A stretch of 64,000 nucleotides of DNA from Paramacrobiotus metropolitanus (taxonomy: Eukaryota > Tardigrada > Eutardigrada > Parachela > Macrobiotidae), in assembly GCF_019649055.1 (NCBI RefSeq), contig NW_026570332.1, forward strand, positions 248,001-312,000, written 5' to 3'. This document shows, in pieces, positions 63,506-64,000 of this stretch (positions within the stretch are counted from its first letter, which is position 1; each line of letters starts with the position of its first letter). The notes beneath the pieces are model-generated. The model was given only the letters and a program-made list of their open reading frames with translations. It ran no database searches and was not told the DNA's origin. Made by a program: the position numbers and the translations under genes.

Positions 63506-63981
63506 TCAGAACGATTCTTTGAAAAACCGGAAATCGTACTGACTGCTGTAGCGGCGAAGATCTCTACTCAGCGGATGTGGCCCACAGTAGAATACCGACA
63601 CATGACCGCGACGGTTGTCAGCCACGTTTTTAAAAACCTGAAATATTTTACATTGTGGCGTTTAAACAAATTACGAACAAATATTTACATTTATGATCAG
63701 ATACACTTTTCTCTAACTAACAATATTCGCAAACTACATATTTTCAAACAATGTTTTCAGTATTAAACTGTAACCTGGTACAGTATTTATGCAACCATGA
63801 TACGAGTATATAGACTTCAGCACCGTTTAGTTACCGTGTTCCAGTCTGGACGACCATGCTTCGCTCGTGCAGCGATTCCGGTAATCAAATCCCGATTATG
63901 CTTTTTGTAAAACGTTTCCAAAGCCGACATCAGAGCAAAGGCATGCAGATCATCCATTTTTGTGCAAGAAGTCAAATAAAT
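63506..63981 (-). CDS. NADPH oxidase 5-like, last two exons (runs off right edge)
   Basis: C-terminal end of a flavocytochrome that passes electrons from cytosolic NADPH through FAD and two hemes to oxygen, making superoxide. Exons on the minus strand: 63981-63835 and 63637-63506, both phase 0; 92 residues visible. The first reads IYLTSCTKMDDLHAFALM, then RDLITGIAARAKHGRPDWNTV, matching NOX5, where the same region has IYLTS and TRTQPGRPDW. The last exon has VFYCGPHPLSRDLR, the NADPH-binding CG motif, and ends FRFFKESF*, the invariant terminal Phe of NOX enzymes. EF-hands, hemes and FAD domain lie beyond the window, so calcium regulation is inferred only from the NOX5-like sequence. The two exons are separated by a 197-nt intron. 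Confidence 0.88.
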
Positions 63982-64000
63982 CTGTATATTCAGGAATTGG

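Overview
This is metazoan nuclear DNA. Nearly every gene is split by short GT-AG introns, many of them 49-100 nt, and the recognisable products are animal families: polypeptide GalNAc-transferase, AVL9, MIG-10/RIAM/lamellipodin, DOMON-cytochrome b561, trypsin-like protease, Mu-class GST, a CRF/DH44-like prohormone, ribosomal protein S5, SECp43/TRNAU1AP and a NOX5-type NADPH oxidase. The DH44-like peptide together with a Mu-class GST and a NOX5-like gene suggests a small ecdysozoan such as a tardigrade or a non-insect arthropod. That is an inference and the species cannot be fixed from the window. Exon models below were built by hand from reading frames, splice sites and phase continuity; each full model adds up to a multiple of three.

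Layout. 1-1524 (-): 5' part of a pp-GalNAc-transferase. 3028-7291 (+): AVL9, 15 exons. 7292-12414: mostly empty, with one weak cysteine-rich candidate on the minus strand. 12415-13711 (+): an unrecognised three-exon gene of 130 aa. 15144-28158 (+): a MIG-10/RIAM/lamellipodin adaptor with a 5.5 kb first intron. 30234-41561 (+): the centrepiece, a giant secreted/membrane protein with eight tandem DOMON domains followed by a six-helix cytochrome b561 core. 41994-44662 (-): a secreted Thr-rich mucin-like protein convergent with it. 46395-49138 (+): a trypsin with a novel N-terminal domain. 49985-51909 (+): GST. 54778-55521 (+): DH44-like neuropeptide precursor. 56781-58767 (-) and 59476-61528 (+): divergent RpS5 and SECp43. 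62037-62370 (-): a tiny Gly-rich protein. 63506-63981 (-): the last two exons of a NOX5-like oxidase, running off the right edge.

The most unusual system is the eight-DOMON cytochrome b561 gene. All eight units keep the Met that sits in the heme-ligand position of cytochrome-type DOMON domains, and each unit is followed by a conserved His. Together these suggest a chain of up to eight b-type hemes feeding a transmembrane electron carrier. Units 2-5 share near-identical exon sizes and phases, showing tandem duplication. The exon after unit 1 ends in a stop codon with a downstream AATAAA and can be skipped in frame. The locus may therefore make both a short secreted single-DOMON protein (235 aa) and a membrane protein of about 1,795 aa. 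Several neighbours are also redox genes (GST, NOX5), but there is no operon logic here and the proximity may be chance.
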